This document shows positions 38,700 through 49,133 of a stretch of DNA of 64,000 nucleotides, piece after piece (position 1 is the stretch's first letter; every line of letters starts with the position of its first letter). The stretch covers positions 8,305,322 through 8,369,321 of the forward strand of contig NC_135570.1 of assembly GCF_964340395.1 (NCBI RefSeq), read 5' to 3'. The position numbers and the translations under genes are program-made. This DNA is from Glandiceps talaboti. Lineage: Eukaryota > Hemichordata > Enteropneusta > Spengelidae. The notes beneath the pieces were generated by a model. It ran no database searches, had not been told where the DNA came from, and saw only the letters and a list, made by a program, of their open reading frames with translations.

Positions 38700-39296
38700 G
38701 CCCAGGAATTCAAAGGGAAATTATGAAAAATAAAAAGAGTACAGCTAGCTTGCAGCGCGCGCGCGTCGTGCGTCGGATCGTGCGACCTGTTATCAGGTGA
38801 CATTCACGTGCACATAGTTGGCCGACCCTGCTCAATGATCGTCAATTTTCGTCAGATGACAGTGTAACTTTCCATAATTATTTCGAAATACAACATTGGT
38901 ATTAGAGTAAGTTCTCGAAAAGTTTCAGAAAATGCTTTAATATGTTAATACAACTAAGTTCTCGACCGCGAGCGTAACTTCTACAGTACGATACACAGCC
39001 TGAGTGGTACAGAAAGGCTAGCGTACACACCGGTGCGCTGTGGCCTGCATGCAGGGTACACCCGGGACGGTACACTCACAGTCGCCAGCGATGCTGCTGC
39101 GAAATATACGTACCTGTACAGTGCTGTTATGAATTTGTAATTTAATGTAAGATCGTAAATAGTATCATTTGGGTATGGATATATCCGTCAACATTTCTTT
39201 GCTTTCTGGCCATATCTATCTTCAGCGTCGAAGATCGCCCACCATTTTGTAAATGCTGGAATCGACGTGTTTTGTCCAATCAGAAAGGTGTTTTCT
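38700..39296. promoter_or_regulatory. CpG-rich promoter-like block
   Basis: Contains an alternating GC run (38754-38765), an E-box CACGTG (38805-38810) and a CCAAT box CCAATCAG (39276-39283), and is visibly CpG-richer than the neighbourhood. No ORF of note starts nearby on either strand, so a target gene is unknown. It may also simply be young CpG-rich repeat DNA. Confidence 0.3.
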
Positions 39297-39369
39297 GATG
39301 ACGTTTAACGTGAAATTCGTGACGTTTAACGTCCTATATCAGAAGTGATATTTCGCGTTAAACGTCATC
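39297..39369. repeat. Inverted repeat of GATGACGTTTAACG motifs
   Basis: GATGACGTTTAACGTGAAAT (39297-39316) is matched by its near-exact complement at 39350-39369 (one mismatch). A third copy, GTGACGTTTAACGTC, sits between them at 39320-39333. Each contains TGACGT, the CRE half-site core, and TGACGTTTAACGTC is itself close to palindromic. Confidence 0.85.
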
Positions 39370-39446
39370 AAGAGCAAGTCCCATTTACAGGCTCCTAAAA
39401 ATGAAAAACTAGAGAAACAGAAAAAAAATACAAAAACACAAACATG

Positions 39447-40086
39447 TCAAACAAACAAAACTGCCAAAACCCAGATAAACAAATTACAAGGCATAATAAA
39501 ATCAATCTTGCCAGGTGGACTTGAGTGACAATCTTGCAAAATTGCATTATTTTTAAAGTTTTTCAGAAATAAATCAAAGTCAATATTCGAAATACTACAA
39601 CAAAGACCATTATAAGTTGTCATACATCTCTGAATGGCACAGTGTTTAAAAAACATTAATTCTACCGACATCAGGTCTAAAAGAAGTAAAAATTCTGGTT
39701 CTCCTCAACGGAACATTAAAACGTAACTTACAGAGAATATATATACGGACTATCATAAACATTATTTAAACATTTGCATAAGAATACCATGTCTAAAGAC
39801 ATCCGCTGAAAGAGAATGGACAAATCGAAAAATTCACATAAAGTTGTATAATTATGGCGGTTAAAATGACCCCAGTTTTGTAATAAAGAAATTTGATGAA
39901 TTTTTCTTGAACCCTTTCAATGCTAGCCTGTGGTTCCTTTTGCCAAGGGGACCAAACGATGAACCGTATTTCAGAATACTTCTGACATGGGTAACATATA
40001 TAGAGAGAACGTATGCAAGAGAAATAATTACAACTTTTTATTTTATTTCTTATTTTTTTTTTTATAAAACCCAGCATTGTTGACAA
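39447..40086 (-). pseudogene. LINE ORF2 C-terminal fragment (Jockey/I-like), multiply frameshifted
   Basis: In the minus strand from 40086 the order is: GFIKK, a frameshifted THVRSILKYGS block, FIVWSPWQKEPQASIERVQE, KFIKFLYYKTG, then in another frame FLCKCLNNVYDSP, a shifted V-P-R-R-x-R-x-F block, and finally a CMTTYNGLCCSISNIDFDLF segment near the C-terminus. This matches the post-RT region of Jockey/I-type LINEs (V-R-S-I-L-E-Y-x-S-x-V-W-S-P, then I-E-R-V-Q-R-K-F, then L-Y-K-x-L-N-x-x-x-D-C-P). At least three reading-frame changes show it is dead. The RT catalytic core is missing. It lies directly beyond the TGACGTTTAACG inverted repeat. Confidence 0.8.
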
Positions 40087-42258
40087 TAAATATACTCCTT
40101 ATAGCTTAAATTGTAAGAATTGATACTCCCCTTTTTGATTGGAATAACATATATTCTGAGTGGAGACTCCTGTAGAGTTTTAAATTAAATGGTATGTTAT
40201 ACGACAAAAGTAGATTATGACTGGGTCTATCTCCGTTATTGTTCCAATGTCCGTCTCACTAACAATTATTAAGATAAATCATGCTGTTTGTGACATATAC
40301 ATACATTTGTATGCCAGCATGGTACCAGTCTTTCGAACTTAAGAGTAAATCTTATACAAGAGTTTCTAAAGTGCTTTATTAGAATTCAAGTTACTGAGTA
40401 TAATTACACGGAAGGCTTTATCATTTGTGGAAAAGAGGCGAATCTTCCTGTTGTAATGAGAGATGAATTTACTCTCTTGAATACGAATCTTGTATTGCTA
40501 ATCTTGGATATTTCAAATCGTCAGAGAGGTATACCTTAACATGCTATGCACACCTCAGAAATAAAAAATCTTAAACTCTCGCGCAAGTAAATCATAACCC
40601 GTGCTTAGTTGCAACCCAGAAAAAAATCAGGTGTCAGCGTATACATTTTTAAAACAGGGGTCAAACTTAAATCAAAATTGATGCATTTTAGAATTGCCGC
40701 CGAACGCTGTTCTCTAGGGGAAAGTAAGATATTGTCGATTACTTTAAAGATGTGACGGTCAACTCAACATTTCTCAAAATTACTAGGAGCAAGTAATTAT
40801 ATGGCAAAGTTTGCAATGATTTTAATAATTTTGACTTTCTGTGAAATTGGATTCCGATCGAGGCGCATTCAGGTACAGACATAACAAGTATGTTTTGTTA
40901 CCATTTCAAAAAATACCCCAATACATAGAAACAACGTCGTAAACGGTCTTTACGACATCGTCCGTAACCTACCCACCAAGGCGGTAGAAATATGTGATCT
41001 GGCTTGCACGAATGCCATAGAAACCAAATATGGGCAGAGTTATTAATAAAGGAATGTATGACAATATATTCAAAATATAACTCCGATATCTTGACTTGTA
41101 TAGCAAAGATAAAAATATTCGTACATTAAATGTCAAACCTAAATAGTGTAATGCATATAGGAAATTATTCAACCGCTGTCTGGTTATCTTCGAAAAGGTC
41201 AAAGTTAAATCGGTACGATGAAAAGGTTATACCTTTAGATATGATTATTTGGATAGAGAAACAATTAATTTTGAACCTTGAAACAGGAAGGAAGTACAAA
41301 AAGTGTTACAAATTGAACCTTCAAAAGGTCACATCTGACACGTTTACAGTACACCACAAAATAACTAGATGCCTGTAAGCACACATGTTCTCCTTACGAA
41401 TTTCTGTTCTATGTTTCCACTGAGGCTTGCGTACGTGACACGCCCTCCTGTGCACATTCAACCAGTAAATGATACAAGCTTCAATATCCTGTGTTAATAA
41501 TATTTTATAAGCAGTTTACCAGTTTATATCACAAGTAATATGCTTAATGCCAGACAAATTTGAAAGTCACGGTGTCATTAACACATCTTAAATAGAAAAA
41601 TTATCGCAAAATTCATCTCAATTCAACACATTGCAATTTGATATCATTTTCAGGAAAATGTGAAAATCTTTCGAGTCAGATTCTGAATCTTCCAAGCTTC
41701 AATTCAGTATTATTCAAATATTACAATGTTAGTAATACACAACACCTTGTGGTGTCTACCTAGCTATCTTCACGCTCACTGGATTTTAATCTGATTAGAT
41801 CTGACTCAGTCGAAATTCTCCCAATTTAAAATATCCTTTTAATCACCTATTCTTGAGGATCTTGGCCCATTCGTGACTGGATATTGGATTTCCTGTGGAG
41901 CTTTTCTTAGCACCTAAAGAGAAACTGCTAACCAAGTGAAAAGAACATTAGAAAAATCATTTCTGAATTCACATCTGAACCTATACTAGTGTAGCTTATA
42001 TGAAATCAATATTGATTATATTGTGGTAACTGTCAAACCATTGGACACATAAATTTCACAAAGATTCACATATGATGAAATAGAGAAGATGTTTGATGAC
42101 TGTCTAAAAAGACGTATAAATCTATTGTTATACTACCAATCACATCATGTACATAGAAAAGGGTCTCATATTTTTTAGATGAATTTGTATGTTATATAAT
42201 TCATTTGAAGCCGTCTTGACAAGCCATATTCATTGTTGGTACAGCTTTGCTTAGCGCT
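40087..42258. other. Gene-free sequence with one dispersed-repeat fragment
   Basis: 40660-40740 belongs to the GGGGTCAAA...GCCGCC family seen at 23410-23530. ORFs at 40969-41202 and 41130-41378 have no recognised domain. Confidence 0.5.
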
Positions 42259-42305
42259 TAAAGACGAACACCACTCCAGGAAACAAAGGTATTTTCATAA
42301 ACTTT
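42259..42305 (+). mobile_element. AACACCACTCCAGGAAA repeat fragment with preceding TTAA
   Basis: Reads TTAAAGACGAACACCACTCC, then AGGAAACAAAG and TTTTCATAAACTTTGGG. Third copy of the module at 17228-17284 and 26748-26800. It abuts a LINE fragment. Confidence 0.6.
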
Positions 42306-42324
42306 GGGTTGTCATGACTTCACA

Positions 42325-42600
42325 TCACATAAAGTTAAGAAAGTTAACGCGAAATTGAAACTCTATTTCACTTTCATGGTTCTTTAGTAGCCCTGTTGCA
42401 TCATGGGACTTAGCAGATATGCATATGTATTGGTTGAAAAATGAATATTCATGACCCGAAGTCCTTGATTGAATGCATGCAGCTTTGCAAACATTCTGTA
42501 CATGCTCAGACATATTCAAATTATGATCAAATCTGACGCCAAGTTTTTTAATACTAGAGGCGAAAATTATATCCAAATTTCTAACATGCATATGGAGAGA
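42325..42600 (-). pseudogene. LINE reverse-transcriptase fragment (CR1/L2-like)
   Basis: SSIKKLGVRFDHNLNMSEHV followed by QNVCKAAC matches the block after the RT palm in CR1/L2/Rex-type LINEs (V-K-N-L-G-V-x-F-D-x-x-L-x-M-x-x-H-I-x-x-I-C-R). Homology is convincing over about 42465-42560; the residues after it diverge. The flanking ORF at 42630-42977 lacks a recognisable LINE motif. Short, dead fragment of a family different from those at 24664 and 39447. Confidence 0.7.
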
Positions 42601-43936
42601 TGATTTAGCAGATAGTCTGGGTGATGATATTAGTATTGTTTTGTTTTAACTGGAGTTTTGAGTATCACTTCATACAATGTACAATTCAAACTTTGTTGTC
42701 TTTCCAAAAATGAACCTGTACAGAGGAGTAATATCTTCCTTGAAGCCATATCAATGTCCGTGTTTGAACTTTCATTACAACAGAAAGCGGATATACATTG
42801 TAGTATAAAACTATAACACGTGGTTTGATATCTGGAGGGAGAATTCATCTCAATATTTGTTTCAATCTGTGTAGGCGGTTGACGAGTCTGTATAAGGTTA
42901 TTCGTATCATAGGGGGATGTGAGAGTTTGGAATACCACTAATCTATCATTTAGTTTCAAAAAATACAAGAAATCCAAATATGAAAACGCACAAACATCTT
43001 GACATTTGACACAAAAATTATCGTGGCACTGAGTAGTTTTTTGGCTCGCTCAAGCTATTGCCAGGCGAATAGACAGTTCAGTTTTGCATGCATTGGTTAA
43101 CATCACAATTCCTGAAAAGATACATAGCATATTAAAGGTATCACAAATACAATAACAACGTTATAGATGACAAATTAGCCAACAGAATGTTCCTTTCACT
43201 TTCAATTTTCATGATGATTTTTTAGTTACATGGCCTGATGAGGGGCAAGCATACTATGCAATGTAACTTGGCACACTTAATCTCAACCTGAAATCAATCA
43301 AAAACTGCATAAATAATCAATTGCGGAAAAAGAGTGTTCGTTTCACTTTCAATTTCCCATATGACTTTCTAGTTACATGAATTTATAAGAGCAATGTAAT
43401 TGAATTTGACACAGTGTATTCCAGCATGAATTGAAAACGAATCCGGAAACTTTAAGGGTAAATGTCATGGCAAAGTACATGTGTGTGTCTTATCTCTCTC
43501 TGAGTAATCAAAAAGGATGTTGTCGAATGCATAAACATACACATTAAGTAGACGTTCTTGAGTATGTACTATCAGTCGATTAAAAGTCTTGTCGAATTAC
43601 TCTTGTCACTTTAAAGTGTATCATTAGTATTCTATGCTCAGCTGTGTCGAGGATTATTATATCAAGTTCCTTGTTTGTTTAGGGTAAAACTGATTCGGGT
43701 AAAACTTGTAATAATAAGTGACAACGTCCAGTTTTACGTTCACTGAATTATATTCTACGAAAGAAAGCTACGATTACTTTGTACGTAGCCACGATGACAG
43801 TTTGTTAAGATTATTATAATTCAATTTGAAGAGTCACTCTTTGTGAACTTCACATTGAACGTTGTAGGGAATGTTCAGTTAGTTTGATGTTTACTTCTAA
43901 CGATAGCTATGGAAACTTTACTTGAAAAGTGGCAAT
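42601..43936. other. Gene-free sequence
   Basis: The 115-codon minus-strand ORF at 42630-42977 shows no domain that I recognise. Otherwise unique AT-rich sequence. Confidence 0.45.
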
Positions 43937-43945
43937 AACCCCCCC

Positions 43946-43989
<44 letters not shown>

Positions 43990-44138
43990 GCACAAAACAA
44001 CAACAACGACCAACAGCAACAACAAACAAACAGACCGACAACACACCACACAAACCCCCAAACAACAACAAAATACAACAAACAAACAAACACACACACA
44101 CAAACAAACAAACAAACAAACAAACACACAAACAAACA
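43937..44138. repeat. (AAC)n and (AAAC)n low-complexity tract
   Basis: C7 is followed by about 14 AAC units (43947-43989), then degenerate AAC/ACC sequence and (CAAA)n with CACA segments to 44138. Poly-Q, poly-N and poly-V ORFs are artefacts. Confidence 0.95.
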
Positions 44139-44308
44139 ACAAAAGTTACATTCATATCGTCTGTGACAAGCATTTACACTTAATATTTACATTCATTTAT
44201 GGGATGTCTTTTATATAGTAGTCACCTAACTTGCTTACGTTTTGAGCACAACTGAACTTCTCAGGTTCAGTAGTGCTATAGGCATAGCAAAGTGTCTGTC
44301 TGTCTAGA

Positions 44309-44327
44309 TGTGTGTGTGTGTGTGTGT

Positions 44328-44366
<39 letters not shown>

Positions 44367-44385
44367 TGTGTGCGTGTGTGTACAA
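44309..44385. repeat. (GT)n microsatellite heading a dispersed repeat
   Basis: (GT)n with a few AT, AG and CG interruptions, immediately followed by the repeat at 44386-44790. A (GT)n followed by ACAACTTAAA and an AAAACTACTGAGC module is the visible architecture. Confidence 0.93.
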
Positions 44386-44790
44386 CTTAAAGTCAAAAAC
44401 GCTTTACCGATTGCTATGATACTTGGTGGGCATATTACCTTGGGTGTCTAGAAATTGTTCGAATCAAAATTATCTTACCGACGGTATGTGATTTGGGTAA
44501 AAAATGTGATATTGGGTCAAACAACTTAAACTCAAAAACTACTGAGCAGATCAGTCTGAAATTTGGTGGGAACATCCTTAGGGGTACTTGATGATCCCAT
44601 CAGCGATATGCAAATTAGGGCTAACAGTGTTTCTTTTTGGTCAAAAATCTATCATTCCAAAACTACTGAGCAGATTGGGCATGTGTATATGAAGCTGTAT
44701 TCACAACGTGATGATCCCATCAGTGATATGCAAATTAGGTCTAAAATGTCAAATTTGGTCAAAAACGTATATCATGAAACTGCATGGTGA
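44386..44790 (+). repeat. Repeat element with duplicated CAAAACTACTGAGCAGAT...GATGATCCCATCAG modules
   Basis: Modules at about 44530-44630 and 44655-44770 share AAAACTACTGAGCAGAT, GATGATCCCATCAG, GATATGCAAATTAGG and TTTGGTCAAAAA in the same order. An earlier diverged module at 44386-44510 shares AACTTAAA-TCAAAAA and ACTTGGTGGG. Non-coding; class not identified. The 75-codon ORF at 44563-44790 is a by-product. Confidence 0.75.
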
Positions 44791-44857
44791 GTGAGGTAGA
44801 GATGTATCTGGAGGTGTTATTGTGCAGTTATTGTAGAAAACATTTTTGACACAATTG

Positions 44858-45140
44858 GCCCTAGCAACCGTGACCACGCCCTCAGCAACAGCGAAATGGT
44901 GATGCATATTACAAAGATAACAACAGGGATGGGTAAGTAAGTGAATACAGATTCAAAAAAATGTATGCAAATGTGCCTAGCAACAGGACCACACTTATAC
45001 CAACAGCTACATGCAAATGATGGTTTATATTGCAAAGATGAAAACTGGGAAGTGTAGGCAAATTAATAAAAGATTCCAAAAATGTATGCAAATTTGCCTA
45101 GCAAAAAGACCACGCCCATAGCAGTAGCCAAATACAGTTA
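44858..45140. repeat. Three-copy tandem repeat of about 118 bp
   Basis: GACCACGCCC or GACCACACTT at 44872, 44987 and 45108 marks three units, each with CCTAGCAA before it and with ATGCAAA and TTGCAAAGAT-like or ATTACAAAGAT blocks. Spacings are 115 and 121 bp. Follows directly on the repeat at 44386-44790 and may belong to the same element. Confidence 0.85.
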
Positions 45141-45696
45141 AGTTTTGCTAGCCACAACGCCATTGGCGCTATCTCCAATGAACAGGTTATTGTTAAACTT
45201 TAACGGAGAGAGTGCATCATGGGGGTCAACAAATGTCATTTTCTGAAAGTATATCAGATACAAGGTTCATTCAGTGCACATGATATTGAAAAAAATGTAG
45301 TTTATTTCATGCCGCCTGAGTCAAAGTCTGCTTCCAGTCTCATTTCATTGCGAGATTCTTTAAATTTTTAAAAGAGCTATAATATAGCTTGAAGTATTGT
45401 GCTATAAACAGTTAACGATCACTTCATAATAGATATGCCCTCTGACGGTTCTTCCTCAATAGTAGAAAACGTTGTTTGCGGTGGTCTGATTTTGATTTAT
45501 TTATTGTACACTTTTCTTTCTTTGAAATCGTGAAATGTTGTAGTCTTAGGTCTGTGAAAGGTTGCTGTTGGTTCAAGGGGGGGGGGGGGGCAGCAGCGAA
45601 AGAAGCTGGAGCAATGCACTTTAGAAAATAAGTGAACCGTTTTGACAAACATACATATCTCAATGACGCGCTACTCATCATCAAACCAACGCTATC
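45141..45696. other. Gene-free sequence with G14 tract
   Basis: G14 at 45577-45590. The 119-codon minus-strand ORF at 45424-45783 spans it and runs into the next foldback; no domain was recognised. Confidence 0.5.
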
Positions 45697-46037
45697 AGTA
45701 TGACAGGATAATATAGTTACTTTGGAACGGTAAATTGGAAACGAATGAGACGTTCCGATCCGTCTACTACAGACCTTGGTCACGCAATGATCTAATTATT
45801 CAGGGTTGATGTCTCTGTCTCAGGACTGGCGGAATAATGTGTCCGTAAATTGATGGTAGTTGGTGTCCTTGGTCCCTGTTCACGATGTGTCTTCTCTGTC
45901 TGATGTATATAGATGGCTTCCTGAGAGCGACATCAACGCTGAATGATTGCATTGCGTGATCAAGGTCCGTAGTAGACGGATCGAAATGTTGTATTCATTT
46001 CCAATTTACCGTTCCAAAGTAACTATATTGTCATATT
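45697..46037. mobile_element. Foldback element, about 340 bp
   Basis: The left arm (45697-45830) and right arm (about 45910-46037) are imperfect inverted copies. ATATAGTTACTTTGGAACGG on the left pairs with CCGTTCCAAAGTAACTATAT on the right, CCGTCTACTAC with GTAGTAGACGG, and TTGATGTCTCTGTCTCAGGA with TCCTGAGAGCGACATCAA. Spacer about 80 bp. No flanking duplication is clear. Either a foldback transposon or an inverted duplication. Confidence 0.85.
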
Positions 46038-48254
46038 GATTCTTGGAACCATGAACAATATATTCTCCAACACTATCAGTAATTTTAAGACAGATATATT
46101 GATACATATTAGCTTAATGGAACTTTACATACTAAAATGTTCAAAAGTGTTTTAAAAAAAAAAATCAATTTTACATTAACAAAACAACAGCAATAAACAA
46201 TATTTAATTGTCTGTCAGTAGATGTGTTGATGATAAGTTGGGAATGTATTTGTAAGGTAACTATATATAAAGCGTATAAAATGGTTTACAGATATTACAT
46301 GAACCCAATACTATAAATGATCACAACGTTATGACGTTGAGTGGTTTCGGCTGTAAATTGTTTTCGCCATCATCTTAGGTGAATACGAGAAAAGCTGATT
46401 AATAAGAAAAGTTCTCTAAAATCTTAAGGGTACTGTTATGGAATTGCCAAACAATAAATGAGTTGAAAACTAATAACAAGAATATACACATACAGTGTAT
46501 CTACAAGAACTGATGAAATTCATAAACACTGATGGAAAGACTTGGGAGCAAGTTGCAGATGTGACCAGTACAAAATGTCCTCAAGGCTTTTCTGATCGAA
46601 GGACAAACACATGTGATCATGATATGCATTCGAAGTAAATTAGATAAACAATATTGATTTTATTTGTGGCCTTGGATATCCAATCATTTCAGCTATTGAT
46701 CTGTCCCTTTTTTCCTTACCAATAATGATTAAATGACGTAGATGTATTAATTTGGTGAGAACGATCACCAACAATTGTACAGGGCTTTCTGCAGTTATGT
46801 AGATAAATACCCCTACCATAGTCGTAAATATTTACTTCCAGATTAGTTTTTGAGTGTTATACCTTGAAGATGAAAAGGGGTTAAAGTATTTGGAATTCAA
46901 AGATCCCCAGCTGTTGTCTAGGTTTCATTCTGTACTATAATTACTTAGTGTGTACAACTTTCGGCTATTCCAGTTAACCAGCATGTGATATGCTTATTCT
47001 AGAAAATACATAATCGATAACCTCTTTCGTTATCGTTTCCCAAAGGTTCTACTTCATATTAACCTTCCAGCATTTCAAATATATTATTTTGGACCCTACC
47101 GCTGTTGAACCCTAAAATGACCCCTCTCTGATTGTTTACGGATACTAAAATACAACCCTTGATAATAAAAAATGACCTTCCTTTTAATCAAAATATCAAA
47201 GTACCATCGGAAATATGTCTTGCGATCTACAGAGAAATTTGCACATGGTGCTTCGAGACACAAGATGTACTTGTAACGGCTAAATTGAACCAGATAGAAA
47301 CTGACAGTTTTTGATATGGTTTTTTGATATATATTGTTGACAATTTCTGTCAGATAAAAAATATTCTTCAATCGAAAATATAAGTTATCACGATAATATA
47401 TGACTGCACACCTTGACGACAGAGGTCAAATACAAAGTCAAAGGTCAAATTCTAAGATGAAAGCTTGACTTTACTAACATTGATGTAGACATTATATTTA
47501 AACCGAGTCGCTATTGAAGGTGAAAGCAAACAAAAAGTCCGAATTGGCACTTTCACAAAACTACTTCTTTATTCTAGACACGACAGTTTGCTTTAACAGT
47601 TTTAGACTGTTAAAGGATTCTGTTTTATGATGGCGAGGCATGGCAAGTAGAAATTAATACTCGTAAGATATGGAGGTACACGTTTCTCAAGCTCTATTTA
47701 TTGGGCAAGGTTTGATCCTTTCTCATGTAATGAAGTTACCGGTTGTCTATAAACTAGGGTGTTTTGAAGTTATTCAGTCAAATATTAAAAAGCGAATACA
47801 TAGTTTAGAAGGTCCTGTAGAAGTATTTTTGCATCTATAAATATTTTTAGATGTGTTCCCATTCGATGTCAGGTACAATTCGTGGTACCTCCTGGCCAGT
47901 ACAGTAATCGAATTTTAAGACGCGATAATGGAAATTGATATTAGGCTGTTTGTAAATTTTGATATCGTTTCGTCGTAAAGTTCCAGAATGCCCGAAATTT
48001 ACCAGAGATGGTGAACTTCACCATTTGTAGTACGGGGGGAAACATCAAAGATTCAAATGCCAGTACCCAAAATACCACAATGTCGGTCATCACTATGAGT
48101 GACGTCAGAATAAAGACAATCAAACTAGTCTCTGACACAAGATTGAATTTCGCCATCGATATGTGCGTCATGACGATGACAGAAATGTTCATTGAAGTAA
48201 TTGTACCATTTATCATTTGATACGTTTTGTGATAGTAATGATCTGCCATTATTT
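46038..48254. other. Gene-free sequence with one dispersed duplicate
   Basis: 47573-47740 shares with 53598-53745 the ordered blocks ACACGACAGTTTGCTTT, TACTGTTTTGTG or TTCTGTTTTATG, and TAAGATATGGAGGTACACGT or GAGATATAGAGATACGTG. The 102-codon minus-strand ORF at 47941-48249 has two hydrophobic stretches but no domain or splice context that I trust. Confidence 0.5.
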
Positions 48255-48283
48255 AACGACCTCCAAAACGATTTGGAGTCGTT
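48255..48283. repeat. Short hairpin
   Basis: AACGACCTCCAAA (48255-48267) and TTTGGAGTCGTT (48272-48283) pair with one bulged C around the loop ACGA. No T tract or gene end is associated. Confidence 0.8.
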
Positions 48284-48826
48284 ATGATCAGCCATTTAGA
48301 ACTGATTACACAGTCACTGCTTGTAAGCCCAATTTTTATCGCTTACGGGGGTTTCTCGTTCATTCTAGACTCAGAGTGTTTTGTTAGGTTTATAGCTGAT
48401 TCATTTCTTTATCTACTAATTCGAGAAGAACCGATTCGCACATTTCCTATAGTCTGTAGCATTCAACAATAAACCATAACTTTGGTTTATGACAGATTGA
48501 TGTTGACACTTATTCCACTGTTATCAGCAATGACGCACGGTATCAAATGATAATATGAGTTTGTTGATATTAACAGAATTATTCCATTTCCCAATTCTGT
48601 TGTCGTATTCGTTCAAATTCTCGGCATTTGTTCAGTGTCTCATTTTGAAATGATTTACTCAGAAACATATGGTTTCATTACATTTCTCTATGAATGTGGC
48701 TTGGCCATACCTGTGTAAATAGTTGATTTTCGTGTATAGCATAGTCATATCCTTGGCCCTGGCCCTTTTGAAATAAAAACATACAATGTGATTCACTGTC
48801 TTGTTTTCAAGGAGAGTTAAAAAAAG

Positions 48827-48990
48827 TGTGCAGCGGCCATTTTGGATTCCAAAATGTTTTAATTTTATGATTATTTTGGATTTTTTCTGATTTAAAAATA
48901 ATGCATCGTGACCTTTATATGCTTGATTTTAAATTATCCACGAAGGGGTTGGAGTTTACTTTAAAAACTGCAAAACTTATCTTTCCGGTT
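48827..48990 (-). repeat. GGCGGCCATTTTGGATTC repeat, minus-strand copy
   Basis: GCGGCCATTTTGGATTCCAA at 48832-48851, containing the perfect palindrome CATTTTGGATTCCAAAATG. A related copy, GGCGGCCATATCGGATTCTA, begins near 50293. Complementary versions are at 23466-23500 and 40680-40710. Confidence 0.5.
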
Positions 48991-49067
48991 GCATACTATG
49001 ACAAATATGCTACAAGATAGTTGGGTTGGGTACATGACCTGAGACACAGGCTCTGTTATTTAAGAAG

Positions 49068-49133
49068 CATTGTGACTCGCGTTAGGTGGCCTAGTTGTAT
49101 CATTGTGACTCGAGTTACGTGGTCTTGTTATAT
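49068..49133. repeat. 33-bp tandem duplication
   Basis: CATTGTGACTCG begins at 49068 and 49101. Each is followed by a GTTA-GTGG block and ending TTGTAT or TATAT; the two units differ at several sites. Confidence 0.85.

Noticed and set aside
42630-42977. 115-codon minus-strand ORF next to a LINE fragment
   Set aside because: No reverse-transcriptase or endonuclease motif could be read in it; probably fortuitous.
43875-44218. Poly-Q, poly-N and poly-V ORFs
   Set aside because: Translation of (AAC)n and (AAAC)n low-complexity DNA.
45424-45783. 119-codon minus-strand ORF
   Set aside because: It spans a G14 tract and part of a foldback arm, and has no domain pattern.
45896-46000. Possible hammerhead ribozyme (CTGATGTA...GATCGAAATG)
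   Set aside because: The CUGANGA core is not intact at the required distance from GAAA, and no three-stem fold could be built by eye.
47941-48249. 102-codon minus-strand ORF with two hydrophobic stretches, possibly a membrane protein exon
   Set aside because: No family motif, and an equally open ORF lies opposite on the + strand; no convincing splice sites.
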